64,000 nucleotides of DNA from Nymphalis io (taxonomy: Eukaryota; Arthropoda; Insecta; Lepidoptera; Nymphalidae): contig NC_065917.1 of NCBI RefSeq assembly GCF_905147045.1, forward strand, positions 5,782,501-5,846,500, written 5' to 3'. This document shows positions 10,401 to 22,350 of the stretch, one piece after another. The translations under genes were made by a program, and so were the position numbers. Every line of letters starts with the position of its first letter. The first letter of the stretch is position 1. The notes under the pieces are model-generated. The model had not been told where the DNA came from. It searched no databases and saw only the letters and a list, made by a program, of their open reading frames with translations.

Positions 10401-10419
10401 CGCTTTACAATTTAAAGCG
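10401..10419. repeat. Short hairpin at the inversion junction
   Basis: Arms cgcttta (10401-10407) and taaagcg (10413-10419) are separated by 5 bp. It lies exactly where the composite repeat changes from inverted (left) to direct (right). To its left the G segment ends in gacgacgac; to its right a direct segment begins (aaactaagaaatgatatcg). Confidence 0.7.
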
Positions 10420-11929
10420 AAACTAAGAAATGATATCGTCTATACTATAGAGTACATCTCAAGTATCTATAACGTTCAGGAACGATTCCGTATTTCCTAA
10501 GAATCTAAAACAGAGTTCTAGATGCCATGAAAGAGTCCAAATTCATAAATGTTTGACTAATATACCTTTCAAGCCTGTTAAGATATTCAACGATTTTGTT
10601 CTCATTTGTAAATTTCAATAAAGTCTCCACTCAATTTAGCAGCAATAGTATTACGTAAAACCGTCACATATACAATGTCCATCGATCGACGATCAAAAAT
10701 TCTTAAAAACAACAAAACATTAATTCTTTTAATTTGCGAAGTTTCCGTCCCAATTTACAACGTTAAATAACGTACGATTTTCATACGGACGAGATGTTTG
10801 AAGAAAAACGCATACGTCAAGTCTACCATCAACAGCATTTTAGAAACAAAGAGTCAGTTATACACATATACACATATGAAGTCATATATGCTTCGGGTAA
10901 ATTGATTATTTTTTTGGGAAAAATGTGAAATTGACCAAACTTGCTTCTTATTTTGGTGAGCATGGCTAGTTGTCTCTTTTACTCTTGACTAATAACAGAT
11001 ACATCCGTTGCGCGGTTAGGAATTCAATGGTTTTGACATCAGCGGTCATGACGATGGTCTTGAGGAACCATTTTGCTCAATAATAATAAGTATGAGACAT
11101 AGAGATACTGCATTGTAGAAAAATAAACCTTGAGAATTCAATTGCTTAACAGAAATATAAGGTTACATAGTTAGCTCCATACCACAATACTCCTTTCTTC
11201 AATAGCAAACATGGCTAGTTGTCTCTCTTGACTAAGAACAGACACTTCCACATTCTACACGTCCATCGGGTGTGATAACTTCAACGGTTTTGATGTCAGT
11301 AGTGGCGACTGTCAATGGTGTTGTATTGATCGAAAGCGATCTTCAATAATTCATAATTAAAAACATATTTTTTTAAAGTTGAAAACATATCTTTTACATT
11401 TATTATATACTCAATCTCGCAAATGTTAATGTTGGGAGACGTTCAGAAATTATTCCGCCAACAATACAAGAATAAAAGAACGTTCTAGACGGCATGAAAG
11501 AGTCCAAATCCACCAATGTTTAAATTTTATAGTACATTATTAAACGATGACTCCAAATAATGTTAAAAATAACTGTTTGGAATCCAGAATATATTTTTAT
11601 ATCATGGCAATCGAAAATATACAGCCTTATTATTTATTAGTGTGAATAATAAATCTGGGTCAACTCGAACATGAAAAAGTCCAAATCCATAAATGTTTGA
11701 CTAATATACCTTTTATGACTTCTAAGATATTCAACGATCTTGTTCCCAGATATACATATACTCGTAACAAATATTTACAGTTAAATGGTGACTCCAAAAA
11801 ATATTAAAAATAGGATAAACGTACAACTTTAAATGTCGCGAGTCGTCGTCGAGTCTGAAATTATTATTATTAATTTATGAAGTAAACTAACTTAACCTAC
11901 ATTTCTTCTCTTAACCCATTTCTTCAACA
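10420..11929 (+). repeat. Composite repeat, direct copy (A and D segments)
   Basis: A core at 10514-10605, D segment at about 10620-10950, A head at 10965, partial A cores at about 11490 and 11670-11755. From 11580 to 11770 the sequence preserves what the DUF7869 block appears to have replaced elsewhere (aatccagaatatatttttat). The truncated G start at 11760-11870 ends where the next RT fragment begins. No genes seen. Confidence 0.75.
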
Positions 11930-12260
11930 GGTTTATCAGTTCCCTTTTTAGCTCTTCTTCGAGAATTCCCTAATACTTTCCCAAGTTGATGCACAGCCCA
12001 AGCCCAAGTTAGATCACTTACTTTCAGCCTTGCAATCCACAAGGCAATCTTGTCTTTAAAATATCTTAATAAATGGTACCCAGATGAGGGTACTATTGGG
12101 GGAAAGCTAGAAGACGTGAGGCAAGATATCCTTACTTTGATTCCCCTCTTTAAAGACTTAGGTTATAGATTTACTCGATAAGTGCGAGTTTTTTCAATAT
12201 GGAACCGGCCCCTATAATAACTTCTCTCTTTTCTCTTCCATTCTACCTGGCCTCAAGTAA
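11930..12260 (+). pseudogene. Non-LTR RT fragment with a WYLDDGT-type motif (degraded)
   Basis: The frame at 12023-12181 reads FSLAIHKAILSL, then KWYPDEGTIGGKLEDVRQDI and LIPLFKDLGYRF before a stop. I recognise this as the palm of an RT family whose members have LAIHP and WYLDDGTIGG here. The catalytic pair D-D is D-E and the Leu is Pro. Upstream text (ALLREFPNTFP) may belong to it. The rest of the same element appears to resume at 12905, after a second LINE. The clade is not determined. Confidence 0.6.
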
Positions 12261-12330
12261 CTGTCTCGTTAAACCTTTAATAATAATAAAATGATAATAA
12301 AAAAAATATTAACTTCGGTAAAAATTAATA

Positions 12331-12900
12331 AAATGAGCTTGACTCAGGTTTCCAATTTAAATACCTTGGACACATACTAACCACCAGTCTCAAGGATGAT
12401 AATAACATTGAAAGGGAAAGGTGAGCATTGTCAATAAAAGCTAACATGCTTGTCAGAAGATTTGCGCGTGCGTCAAGGGCTATAAAAAAACATTACTCCG
12501 CGCTTACTGTACCTTTTTTATACATGTTGTTTGTGGGCTAATTATAAACTAAAATCATACAATGCTTTTCGTGTCCAGTACAGTAACACCTTTAGATTAC
12601 TGATGGAGTTGCCTCGCTTCTGTAGTGCTTCAGGGATGTTTGCTGAAGAGAATATAGACTGTTTTTACGCATTAATGCGAAAAGTGTGCATCCTTGGTTC
12701 ACAGGGTGCGGGCCAGCTCACACAAAATTCTAAGAACGGTTGTTAACAGACTTGACTGTATATTTATAAACCGCTGTTGTAAAGTTTCAGCTGGACCTGT
12801 AAATTGTAAAAGTAGTAGATGGTAGTGTTTATTTTACTTGATTTTTTTGCAATTTTGTATGTATTTGAGTCTTGTTACTTGAATAAATAAATTATCATTA
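12331..12900 (+). pseudogene. Non-LTR LINE, RT C-terminal fragment nested in another RT
   Basis: The first frame gives FQFKYLGHILTTSLKDDNNI, then RRFARASRAIKKHYSALTV with stops. A second frame at 12531-12746 gives NYKLKSYNAFRVQYSNTFRL and LPRFCSASGMFAEENIDCF. This is the YLGH / ARRFARC / CSASGMFAE region of a common insect LINE C-terminus. A 3' untranslated tail with aataaa (about 12884) follows. It separates two pieces of the WYLDDG-type RT, so it appears to have inserted there. 5'-truncated and frameshifted. Confidence 0.65.
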
Positions 12901-12904
12901 TTAT

Positions 12905-13398
12905 TTAATCTTCTGGGTACACCTATTTATCCCAAGGTCAATTTAAGTCGGGGGATGTCTCCTTTTACTTGCTCAGAACCGTCTCACTAGGATCTCTGCG
13001 CATGTAGCCTAGGTTCTGTTGAGAATGTGTTTTGTTGAGCTCGACAGATTTGTCAGTGCGGCTGGGGGAGTGGATCTGGCCAGACTCAGAGCGGTGTCAA
13101 GGGCAGAGTCTGGAGCTTGGTTGCAGGATTTGCCTTCCCTCTACTTTGGGACTCTTCTTGATAATGAATCTTTGCGTGTGGTTGTGGCTCTCCGCCTGGA
13201 CTGCGATGTTAACGATGCCAACGGTCATCACGCATTGAGTTTCGGGCGATGCTCGAAGAGATTTCCCCGACACCACAGCCTAAATGACATTGTCCGGAGG
13301 GCTTAGGTTTCGGCGAATGTCCCATGCTTATTGGAACCACCAGGTCTCAGTCGCTCCGATGGCAAGAGACCTGCTGGCTTGACACTGGTCCCAATCAA
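12905..13398 (+). pseudogene. C-terminal part of the WYLDDG-type RT element
   Basis: It starts LLGTPIYPK (equivalent to LLGSPI in family members) just after the nested LINE. It continues after frame changes as ARLRAVSRAESGAWLQDLPS, FGTLLDNESLRVVVALRLDC, HHALSFGRCSKRFPRHHSLN, and finally LLEPPGLSRSDGKRPAGLTL. The HH/L-S, R-F-R-H and DGKRPDGLT motifs are the recognisable end of this RT group. The frame is interrupted near 13306 and the fragment stops at the composite repeat at about 13400. Confidence 0.65.
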
Positions 13399-13505
13399 GG
13401 GCGTTAAAGAACGTTCTAGACGCCATGAAAGAGTGCTAATCCATAAATGTTTGACTAATATACCTTTCAAGTCTGCTAAGATATTCAACGATCTTGTTCT
13501 CAGTC
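13399..13505 (+). repeat. A-segment core of the composite repeat
   Basis: Direct copy of the A core: gttctagacgccatgaaaga through aagatattcaacgatcttgt. The same core precedes the homologous Jockey fragment at 54391-54480, so core and LINE fragment were copied together. Confidence 0.8.
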
Positions 13506-14190
13506 TGGTTCTGGTTTGAATCTGTCCTCAACCAAAAATAAGGTTTGTATATTTAAAAAACGTCCATTTAGAAGTATAGTTGAACTTGAAGTAAATAATA
13601 TAATTTTGGACGCAGTGGAACACGTTAAATATCTAGTGATATGGCTAGATCGGTCTCTTAGTTGGGCTAAACATGTTAGCGAGATTAAAGATAAATGCAT
13701 TAGGTTTTTAACTATATACAAAGTTTTGGTTGGTTCAGGTTGGAGAATTCATCCCAAGCACCTACGTAGGATATATATTTCAATGTTCCGTAGTCGCTCA
13801 GATTACACGAGCTTTCTTTATGGAGACAGTTCTCAGTCAAATCTTAAAAAACTTGACTGGACTCAAAATCAGACTATACGTATTATAGGTGGTTTTATCA
13901 AAAGTACCTCTATCCATGTAATGGAAAGTGAGCTTTCATTACAACTTCTATTTCTTCGTAGGGAATATTTGGGCCATAAATTTTATATGAAAAATAAAAC
14001 ATATAAGCTCAATTCAATTGCTACTTTATTAAATAATTTATCCGATTTCATGCTATCTTACCAATACCTCGAAAATTCGAGGTACCCCCGTAGCTTATGA
14101 AATAATAATGTTAATTTTGGAACCAAACGCCCACCTAAATGTCTATTTCTACAATGAATCCCATCTCATAGTGGCATAAGAAATCAGTCG
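13506..14190 (+). pseudogene. Jockey-like LINE RT C-terminal fragment (copy D1)
   Basis: The frame begins inside the RT: LNLSSTKNKVCIFKKRPF, VKYLVIWLDRSLSWAKHV (motif E area), GSGWRIHPKHLRRIYISMFR, LDWTQNQTIRIIGGFIKSTS and VMESELSLQLLFLRREYLG, ending in a stop near 14098. A short RNase H remnant follows to about 14190 (PKCLFLQ-IPSHSGI). It belongs to the same broad family as copy C but is clearly diverged. Both truncation points match composite-repeat sequence. A sister copy at 54480-55950 extends further into RNase H. Confidence 0.8.
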
Positions 14191-15570
14191 TTTTATTAGA
14201 ACTCCACAAATATAGCTTTTACTTAGAAACAGGACCATGTCTATGCATTGGAAAAGTGCACCGAAAACCGTTTCCAAAATAAAACGATTTTTATTTGTAA
14301 CAAAAGTCTATCGAGATATTCAACGGGCTTGTGGGCGAGATGAGAATTAATCGCGAGACGAAACGAGAAAAATGCTTTACGCTAGAGCGAGATGTAAGAT
14401 ATGTGCAAATGGTTTTTATAACCATAAAATAATACACAAACCATCCATTTCACCATTGAGTGAACAACTGTAATTATAGTTTATAATGGACATATCAATT
14501 AACCGGTATATTCAACGTAAGATATATTACAAGAACAACTGTTTACAACCACAATGAGAGAAATCCTTAACGCCAAAAAATTGGTATCGTATTTGCGAAA
14601 TCTAGCAATCCTGGTAAAAAGTCATGAAAAGTGGTGGAACTGGTGAAAAGTGGTCAACTGGTGGCTATTGAAAAGTCTCACAACAATACTCCTTTCCTCG
14701 ATTGCTTCTTATTTTGGCAAGCATGGCTAGTTGTCTCTTTTACTCTTGACTAAGAACAGATACATCCACATTCTACACGTCCATCGGGTGTTATAACTTC
14801 AACGGTTTAGATGTCAGTAGTGGCGACTGCCAATGGTGTTGTATTGATCGAAAGCGATCTTCAATAATTAATAATTAAAAAGAATTTTTTTTAAAGTTGA
14901 AAACTATATCTTTTGCATTTCTTATATACTCAATCTCGCAAATGTAAATGTTGGGAGTCGTTCAGAAATTATTCCGCCAACAATTAAGGGCGTTAAAGAA
15001 GAAGATGACGCCATGAAAGAGTCCAAATTCATAAATGTTTGACTAATATACCTTTCAAGTCTGCTAAGATATTCAACGATTTTGTTCTCATGTGTAAACT
15101 TCAATAAAGCCTCCTCTCAATCTCATCTCGACATATATGCTACGGGTAAATTGATTTTTTTTTTTGGAAATATTTGAAATTGATCAAACTTGCTTCTTAT
15201 ATTGATGAGCATGGTTAATTGTCTCTTTTACTCTTGACTAATAACTTGTTAGGAGTTCAACGGAAACACAACTCCCCCGAGATGTTCTCTAGGGGTGAGG
15301 CTCCACCAAGAATAATGATAGCTGATAATAAATAATAAAAATGCCGTCCTCTGTTTACACAAGCTTCACCGTGAATCGTCACCGGCGAAAATAAATAGTA
15401 CACGAGGGATCTCATACTTACTACACGTGAATGCCCAAAACTATTTATATGTAAAGGCTGCAAATATTTTTTGTCACATCCAAAGATTATAAATTTAAGT
15501 TGAAAAAAAACGATCTAATCAACAATATAGTATTCTTCAAATCAAAAATATAGTATTCTTATGTAGTACA
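14191..15570 (+). repeat. Composite repeat (B, A, then partial G)
   Basis: B segment 14191-14700 (gatattcaacgggcttgtg near 14310), A segment 14710-15120 with core at about 15010-15092, a shortened A/D remnant around 15120-15240, then a jump into the middle of G at about 15300 (ctgataataaataataaaaa). No gene. Confidence 0.75.
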
Positions 15571-17450
15571 TATTAACTTCTTATATACAACATTACTTTG
15601 ATCAGCTCGAGCTCGAGTAATAAAAAAATAAAACACAATAAAAAACTTTTATTTAAAAAACATAACTAATAGCCATTTATAGTTATAATGTCAATACATA
15701 CTTAATAGGAAAATCAAAACATAAAAACAAAAACGTTTAACTTAAAGCTTAATACAAGAGTGAGGACGATATAACCCGCACGCGGTCAGTGTCCCATTGC
15801 GAGTGCTGTTTAATTACTCGATAGCTTTGTCGTCAACTGCGATTTGTATGGAATGAAAACAGCGCCATCTAGTGACCGCCTTCTTTTTATATTATTACTC
15901 TTTTAGGCGGGAAATTGTTATCTGTCAGAGTAAGATATACACATGATAAGTAAATTATTTTTATCACCTAATTATCTAATTTGATTTGTTTCATTCGTGT
16001 ATTGATAAAATGTCGTTAAATTCATTATTTTGTTGTTAATTACTTCTTTTTAATTGCTATTTCACTTTTGTCTTAAAAGTATATTTTATATAATTTATAA
16101 ATTTGTTTTTTAAATCAACAACAACAGACAGCAAACAACAAACGGACGAAAACGAATATGATACATATTCGTAACAATTATATATCGAGAAATTCAACTA
16201 ATTCGTAGACTACACGAAATACCGTAAGCTAGAGCGGGAAGGCCTTATAAAGCGGCTGTGCATAAACGAACGATAAAAGCTGCTCACGTCGACCAAACAA
16301 AATTCTAGAAAAATCGAATTCATTGGACAGTTTCAATTGATGACACAATATTGAGCCGCGTGAAGTAACGCAAGTTACTTTACACACGTCTCGTTCTATT
16401 GTACTTGGTGATGATGATTAAGTAATCATCGTTCGTTTCATTGTATTCAAGGTCGATGGCGAATGAATCAAGCGTGACATTTGAGCGCGCGGTCGTACGG
16501 AGATATGAGTCAGAGTCGAGTGACGGAATTTATCTTATACGTTTGAAAACCGTTTCCAAAATTACACGATTTATATGTCAAAATAGTCATCGAGGTATTC
16601 AACAGACTTGTGAGTGAGATGAGAATCGTGAGATGAAACGAAAAAAATGCTTACGCTAGAATGAGAAATAATAATAATAATAATGTCCTCCAGACCGATT
16701 TTTGCCACGGCGGTCAATTTCAAGAGAGAATAGCCAACTACACAGGAGATATTATAGTTTTTGAGACACAGGTGCACTCTCTATTCCCTAACTCTATAAT
16801 GAGAAATATAATTTGCAGAAATGGTTTTAATACCCATAAAATAATACACCAACCATCCACTTCACCATGAGTGAACAAGTTTCATTATAGTTTATAATGG
16901 ACATAAAAAATTGCCGGTATATTTAATGTAAGAAACATCACAAGTTAAACAGTTTACGATCACTATGAGAAAAATCTAGCAATCCTGGTGAAAAGTGATG
17001 AAAAGTGGTGGAACTGGTGAAAAGTGGCTATTGAAAAGTCTCACCACAATACTCCTTTCCTCAATTGCTTCTTATTTTGGCAAGCATGGCTAGTTGTCTC
17101 TTTTACTCTTGACTAAGAACAGATACATTCACATTCTACACGTCCATCGGGTGTGATAACTTCAACGGTTTTGATGTCAGTAGTGGCGACTGACAATGGC
17201 GTTGTATTGATCGAAAGCGATCTTCAATAATTCATAAATAAAAACATATTTTTAAAGTTGAAAACTATATCTTTTACATTTCTTATATACTCAATCTCGC
17301 AAATGTAAATGTTGGGAGACGCTCAGAAATTATTATGCCAACAATTAAGACCGTTAATGAACGTTCTAGACGCCACGAAAGAGTCCAAATTCATAAATGT
17401 TTGACTAATATACCTTTCAAGTCTGCTAAGATATTCAACAATCTTGTTCT
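15571..17450 (+). repeat. Segmental duplicate X, copy 1
   Basis: Matches 26951-28855 along its length. In order: the cagctcgagctcgag motif near 15605, the gcgccatctagtgac motif at 15861-15877, an AT-rich stretch, B-type subunits at 16165-16250 and 16575-16650, an (aat)n microsatellite at about 16667-16684, and an A segment ending in a core at 17362-17452. A 69-codon frame around the microsatellite is shared with the sister copy but has no recognisable domain. Confidence 0.8.
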
Positions 17451-18075
17451 CAGTTGTAAACTTCAATAAAGCCTCCTCTCAAATTAGCAGCAATAGTTAG
17501 TAAATAACACGTCACCTTTATATATAAAACGATTAAAAAATTATATCTTTTACATTCCTTAGATATTCAATCTTGTTACTACGACGTCAATAAATACCTG
17601 TTTCACAGACATTCATAGTGTGCCAAGATTTGATTCCTAATGAGAAAATGAGAACGATCGAAAGTCATGAATATTTTTTTAAAATAATTCAAATTAACGG
17701 CTTTGTCGAAGAATTGGTTTTAGTGTTGTAATTCATTTTATATATTTTTCTAATTTATATATTAGGTATTCGAATATAGATCTCGAATTTTTGTCATGTT
17801 ATATTCATGTGCATAAAATATTTTCCTATATATCTATTGTTAGCAAATATCTGTGGACAATAGCACTGGCAGCATACACTTCGTAACTGTCACGGACTTC
17901 TTTTGTTTATTATTACTATTTTAGGCGGGAAATTGTAATTGTATCGATATAACATATATTGATATAATGTCATTAAATTCATTATTTAGTGATTAATTAC
18001 TTCTTTTTGATATATATTTCACTTCTGTCTTAAAGTATATTTTATATAATCTATAAATTTGTTTTTAAAATCAGT
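17451..18075 (+). repeat. Segmental duplicate X, right-hand part, copy 1
   Basis: AT-rich sequence matching 29691-30330 (gacaatagcactggcagcat; taggtattcgaatatagatc). In the sister copy an additional 0.8 kb separates this part from the preceding one. No gene. Confidence 0.75.
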
Positions 18076-19720
18076 CGTTTTATTAGAACTCCACAAATAT
18101 AGCCTTTACTTAGAAACAGGACCATGTCTATGCATTGGAACAGCGCACCGAAACCGTTTCCAAAATTAAACGATTTTTATTTGTAACAATAGTCTATCGA
18201 GATATTCAACGGGCTTGTGGGCGAGATGAGAATTAATCGCGAAAAATGAAACGAGAAAAATGCTTTATACTAGAGCGAGATGTAAAATATGCGCAAATGG
18301 TTTTTATAACCATAAAATAATACACCAACCATCCATTTCACCATTGAGTGAACAAGTGATAAATTTTAGTTTATAATGGATATAATAAATTGCCGCTATA
18401 TTCAATGTAAGAAATTTTACAAGAAAAACTATTTACGAACATTATGAGAAAAATCCTTAACGTCAAACGATTTGTAATTGTATTTGCAAAATCTAGCAAT
18501 CCTGGTAAAAAGTGATGAAAAGTGGTGGAACTGGTGAAAAGTGTCTATTGAAAAGTCTCACCACAATACTCCTTTCTTAAATTGCTTCTTATTTTGGCAA
18601 GCATGGCTAGTTGTCTCTTTTACTCTTGACTAAGAACAGATACATCCACATTCTACACGTCCATCGCGTGTGATAACTTCAACGGTTTAGATGTCAGTAG
18701 TGGCGACTGACAATGGCGTTGTATTGATCGAAAGCGATCTTAAATAAATAATTCATAATTAAAAACATTTTATTTAAGTTGAAAACTATATCTTTTACAT
18801 TTCTTATATAATCAATCTCGCAAATGTAAATGTTGGGAGTCGTTCAGAAATTATTCCGCCAACAATTAAGGGCGTTAAAGAACGTTCTAGACGCCATGAA
18901 AGAGCCCAAATTCATAAATGTTTGACTAATATACCTTTCAAGTCTGCTAAGATATTCAACGATCTTGTTCCCAGATATAAACTTGTAACGATTAGCGACA
19001 ATGACTCAAAAAACGGAAAAGGGGAAGTACAACGCGACCCGTCAAACGGTAATATAGAATTTAAAAACAATCGCCTATGAAATTTACTTCTTCGACTGCG
19101 ATTTCGAAATATAACGATTGCTGAAGAGAAATTCATCAAACTTGCTTTTATTTCGGTGAGCATGGCTAGTTGTCTCTTTTACTCTTGACTAAGAACAAAT
19201 ATATCCATTGGGCGGTCAGGAATTCAACGGTTTTGATATCAGTGGTGGCGAATGACGATGGTCTTGAGGAACCATTTCGCTCAATAATAATAAGTATGAG
19301 ACATAGAGATACTGCGTCGTAGAAAAACTAACCTCGAGAATTCAATCGCTTTAGAGAAATATTAGGTAACATAGTTAGTTCCATATAGACCCTAATTAAT
19401 ACTCCCAAGAAAGTAAAACCCATAAATGTACCTGTTAGAAGACGTTCAGAAATTATTTCTACAACAATACAAGAGTAAAAGAACGTTCTAGACGCCATAG
19501 GAGTCCAAATCCATTAATGTTTGAATATTATAGTATATAATAACACGATAACTCCAACAATATATTTTTATATTATGGCTATCGAACATATACAGCCTTA
19601 TTGATGAAGTTGAATGATAAATTTGGGTCAACTCGAACATGAAAGAGTCCAAATCCATAAATGTTTGACTAATATACCTTTCAAGTCTGCTAAGATATTC
19701 AACGATCTTGTTCCCAGATA
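18076..19720 (+). repeat. Composite repeat (B, A, further A pieces)
   Basis: B segment 18076-18570, A segment 18590-18972 (core 18880-18972), a second A-type piece at 19140-19520 and another core at 19637-19717. Reading frames here are short, lie mostly on the opposite strand, and reflect the repeat and not a protein. Confidence 0.75.
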
Positions 19721-20750
19721 TACACTCGTAACAATTATTTATAATTAAATGGTGACCCCAAATAATATTAAAAATAGGATAAACGTACAACTTTAAATGT
19801 CACGAGTCGTCGTCGAGTCTGAAATTATTCCGCGAACAGTTTATGAAGTAAAATAACGTAAGGCTGCGTATAAATTGCCTGCGCGTACGTGGCGAATATA
19901 CATTCTATGTAGGTACATAGATCATATTACAATAATAAAAAAAAATTTGTTTAAGTAACGATACTATTGTTTATTTTAATACACATCACTTTATTGGGTT
20001 TCTGTAATTATAAATTGTTTTAATAACAATAACAAAACGTGTTAAAACAAGCAGATACTAGAGAGCACACATTGAAGACAGAAATACGTCCCAAATTGGG
20101 ACATTACTATTTCGAGTATTAGTCTGTATCGAGCAAAACGACGAGCATGACAGCTGATAATAAAAAATTAAAATGCCGTTCTCTGTATACATAAGCTTCA
20201 CAATGAATGACGCGCAAATAAATAGAACACGAAAGATCTCATACCACATGTGAATGCCTAAAATTGTTTATTTATTTAAAGACGATAAATATTTTTTGTT
20301 CCGAGTGACATATTTGAAGATTATAAATTAAAGTTGAAAAAAAAAACGGTCGAATCTATCAAAGTATACTATTCTCAAGTAGTACAAATTCATTTCACTT
20401 TCATTCAGTATCTATAGACTACATACTCTTTTATACAACATCACTTTGATCAGTTCGAGCTCGAGCAATATAAAAATAAAACAGAATAAAAAAAACAAGT
20501 AAAAAAAAACATAACTAGTAGACATTTATATTTATAATGTCAATACATACTTAATAGGAAAATCAAAATATAAACACAAAAACGTTTAACTTAAAGCTAA
20601 GAAGTAAAGAATACAACGTTAATACAAGAGTGAGGACGATATAACCCGCACGCGATCAGTGTCCCAGTGCGAGTGTAGTTTAACTACTCGATAGCGTTGT
20701 CGTCAACTGCGATTGGTATGGAATGAAAACAGCGCCATCTAGTGACTACT
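19721..20750 (+). repeat. G segment of the composite repeat, uninterrupted copy
   Basis: A continuous G copy from gatatacactcgtaacaatt to the gcgccatctagtgac motif at 20731-20745. It shows the empty site for the CR1 insertions found in the equivalent positions at 40206 and 51926 (gacgagcatgacagctgata). It contains the ttcgagctcgagc motif near 20456. Confidence 0.8.
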
Positions 20751-22160
20751 ACTCGCACTAGACACACCAAAAAGCTCCATACGTGGTCGTATTAAAACTC
20801 TCCAAAGATAGCCTTTACTTAGAAACAGAATTCATATCCATGTCACACATATTTGTAACAATCATCTATCGAGGTATTCAACGGATTGTCCGGAGTTTAC
20901 TTATACGTTTAAAAACCGTTTCCAAAATTAAACGATTCTTATATGTCACAATATTCTATCGAGATATTCAACGGGCTTGTGAGAAACGAGAAAAATGCTT
21001 TACGCTAGAGCGAGATGTAAAATATGCGCAAATGGTTTTTAATACCCATAAAATAATACACCAACCATCCATTTCACCATGAGTGAACAAGCGTAATTAT
21101 AGTTTATAATGGACATATAAAATTGCCGGTATATTCAATGTAAGAAATATTACAAGAATAACTGTTTACGACCACTATGAGAAAAATCCTTATCGCCATA
21201 AAATTGGCATTGTTTTTGCGAAATGTCGCAATTTCTGGTGAAAAGTCTCACCATAATACTCCTATATGGAAGCAGGAGCAGAAACGTCTGGAAATTACTA
21301 TACTATACTGGAAATTGTATAAATATAGTGAGAAGAAAGCGAGAGAGTATACTTATGAACATTGTAATGAGAGATTAGTATTCCCTTTTTTCAATCAAGG
21401 AAAAAATCTAAATACAATGGTTACTTGTGAAAAAATCTCAACTTAGTACTGGTGCTTTGTAAACACAACAAATACCGCAATGGAAATTAATTCAATACAC
21501 TTCAACAGAAAACTTTGAAGTAGAAAAATTTAAATGGCGAATATGCGTTTTCAGTACCTAATATTTGGGACTGAGAGAACATCGACCCTCGTATACTAAG
21601 AGATCATTGAGAAAAGCCGATCAATTGGATGGACACTGCAATAACAATATTACGTTTACACATGATTGTAAAGCGAGGCTAAGAAACGATATCCTCTATA
21701 CGATAGAGTATACATCTCGATAACGTTCAGGAACGATTCCGTCTTACCTAAGAATCTAAAACAGAGTTCTAGACGCCATGAAAGAGTCCAAATTCATAAA
21801 TGTTTGACTAATATACGTTTCAAGCCTGTTAAGATATTCAACGATTTTGTTCTTATTTGTAAATTTCAATAAAGTTTCCTGTCAATTTAGCAGCAATAGT
21901 ATAACATAAAACCGTCACATATACAATGTCCATCGATCGACGATCAAAAATTCTTAAAAACAACAAAACATAAATTCTTTTAATTTGCGAAGTTTCCGTC
22001 CCAATTTACAACGTTAAATAACGTACGATTTTTAACGGACGTGATGTTTGAAGACAAACGCATACGTCAAGTCTACCACTGACAGTATTTTCGACACAAA
22101 GAGTAAGTTATACACATACGAAGTCATATATGCTTTGGGTAATTTGTTTTTTTTTTTAAA
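20751..22160 (+). repeat. B, A-core and D segments upstream of RTE copy 1
   Basis: Matches 36306-37820 and 45781-47285. B subunits at 20850-20900 and 20945-21020, A core at 21765-21855, D segment to about 22160. An 89-codon frame at 21177-21446 is shared by all three copies. Seven of the eight base differences between copies 1 and 2 change the amino acid or the start codon, so I do not call it a gene. Confidence 0.75.
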
Positions 22161-22350
22161 TGTGAAACAAAATCAACCGAGGACAAACTCCCCCAAGCCG
22201 ACTGGTCTTCGTGGGGAAAAGAGACCACAACCTTCCAACAGAAAAGAATAGCAAACACCAAAAATCAACTATATATGTAGCAGTCCTCAATGTACTTACC
22301 CTGAAACAAGAAGAAAATCTCACAGAATTAATTTATGCTTTAGACATCAA

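Noticed and set aside
13506..14190. Jockey copies D1 and D2 as two independent LINE insertions
   Set aside because: Both start at the same base directly after the same A core, so one fragment was duplicated with its flank.
14922..15104. Recurrent minus-strand frames of 60-100 codons across the A core (NKIVEYLSRLERYISQTFM-type text)
   Set aside because: The same text recurs at every A core with different starts, frameshifts and ends. The pattern follows DNA repeat identity and not a protein; no known domain.
16667..16684. The (aat)n microsatellite as a LINE tail
   Set aside because: No coding sequence or target duplication is attached, and the same microsatellite occurs in duplicate X copy 2 at the same place, so it is an internal part of the duplicated segment.
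20058..20249. A 63-codon minus-strand frame in G segments (also at 35603 and 45076)
   Set aside because: Present only because G copies are similar; no motif, no consistent start context, and disrupted in other G copies.
21177..21446. An 89-codon frame shared by three copies (also 36813 and 46281), looking like a conserved small gene
   Set aside because: Copies 2 and 3 start with TTG, not ATG. Between copies 1 and 2 seven of eight base differences change the protein or its start. No domain is recognisable, and the conservation is explained by recent duplication.
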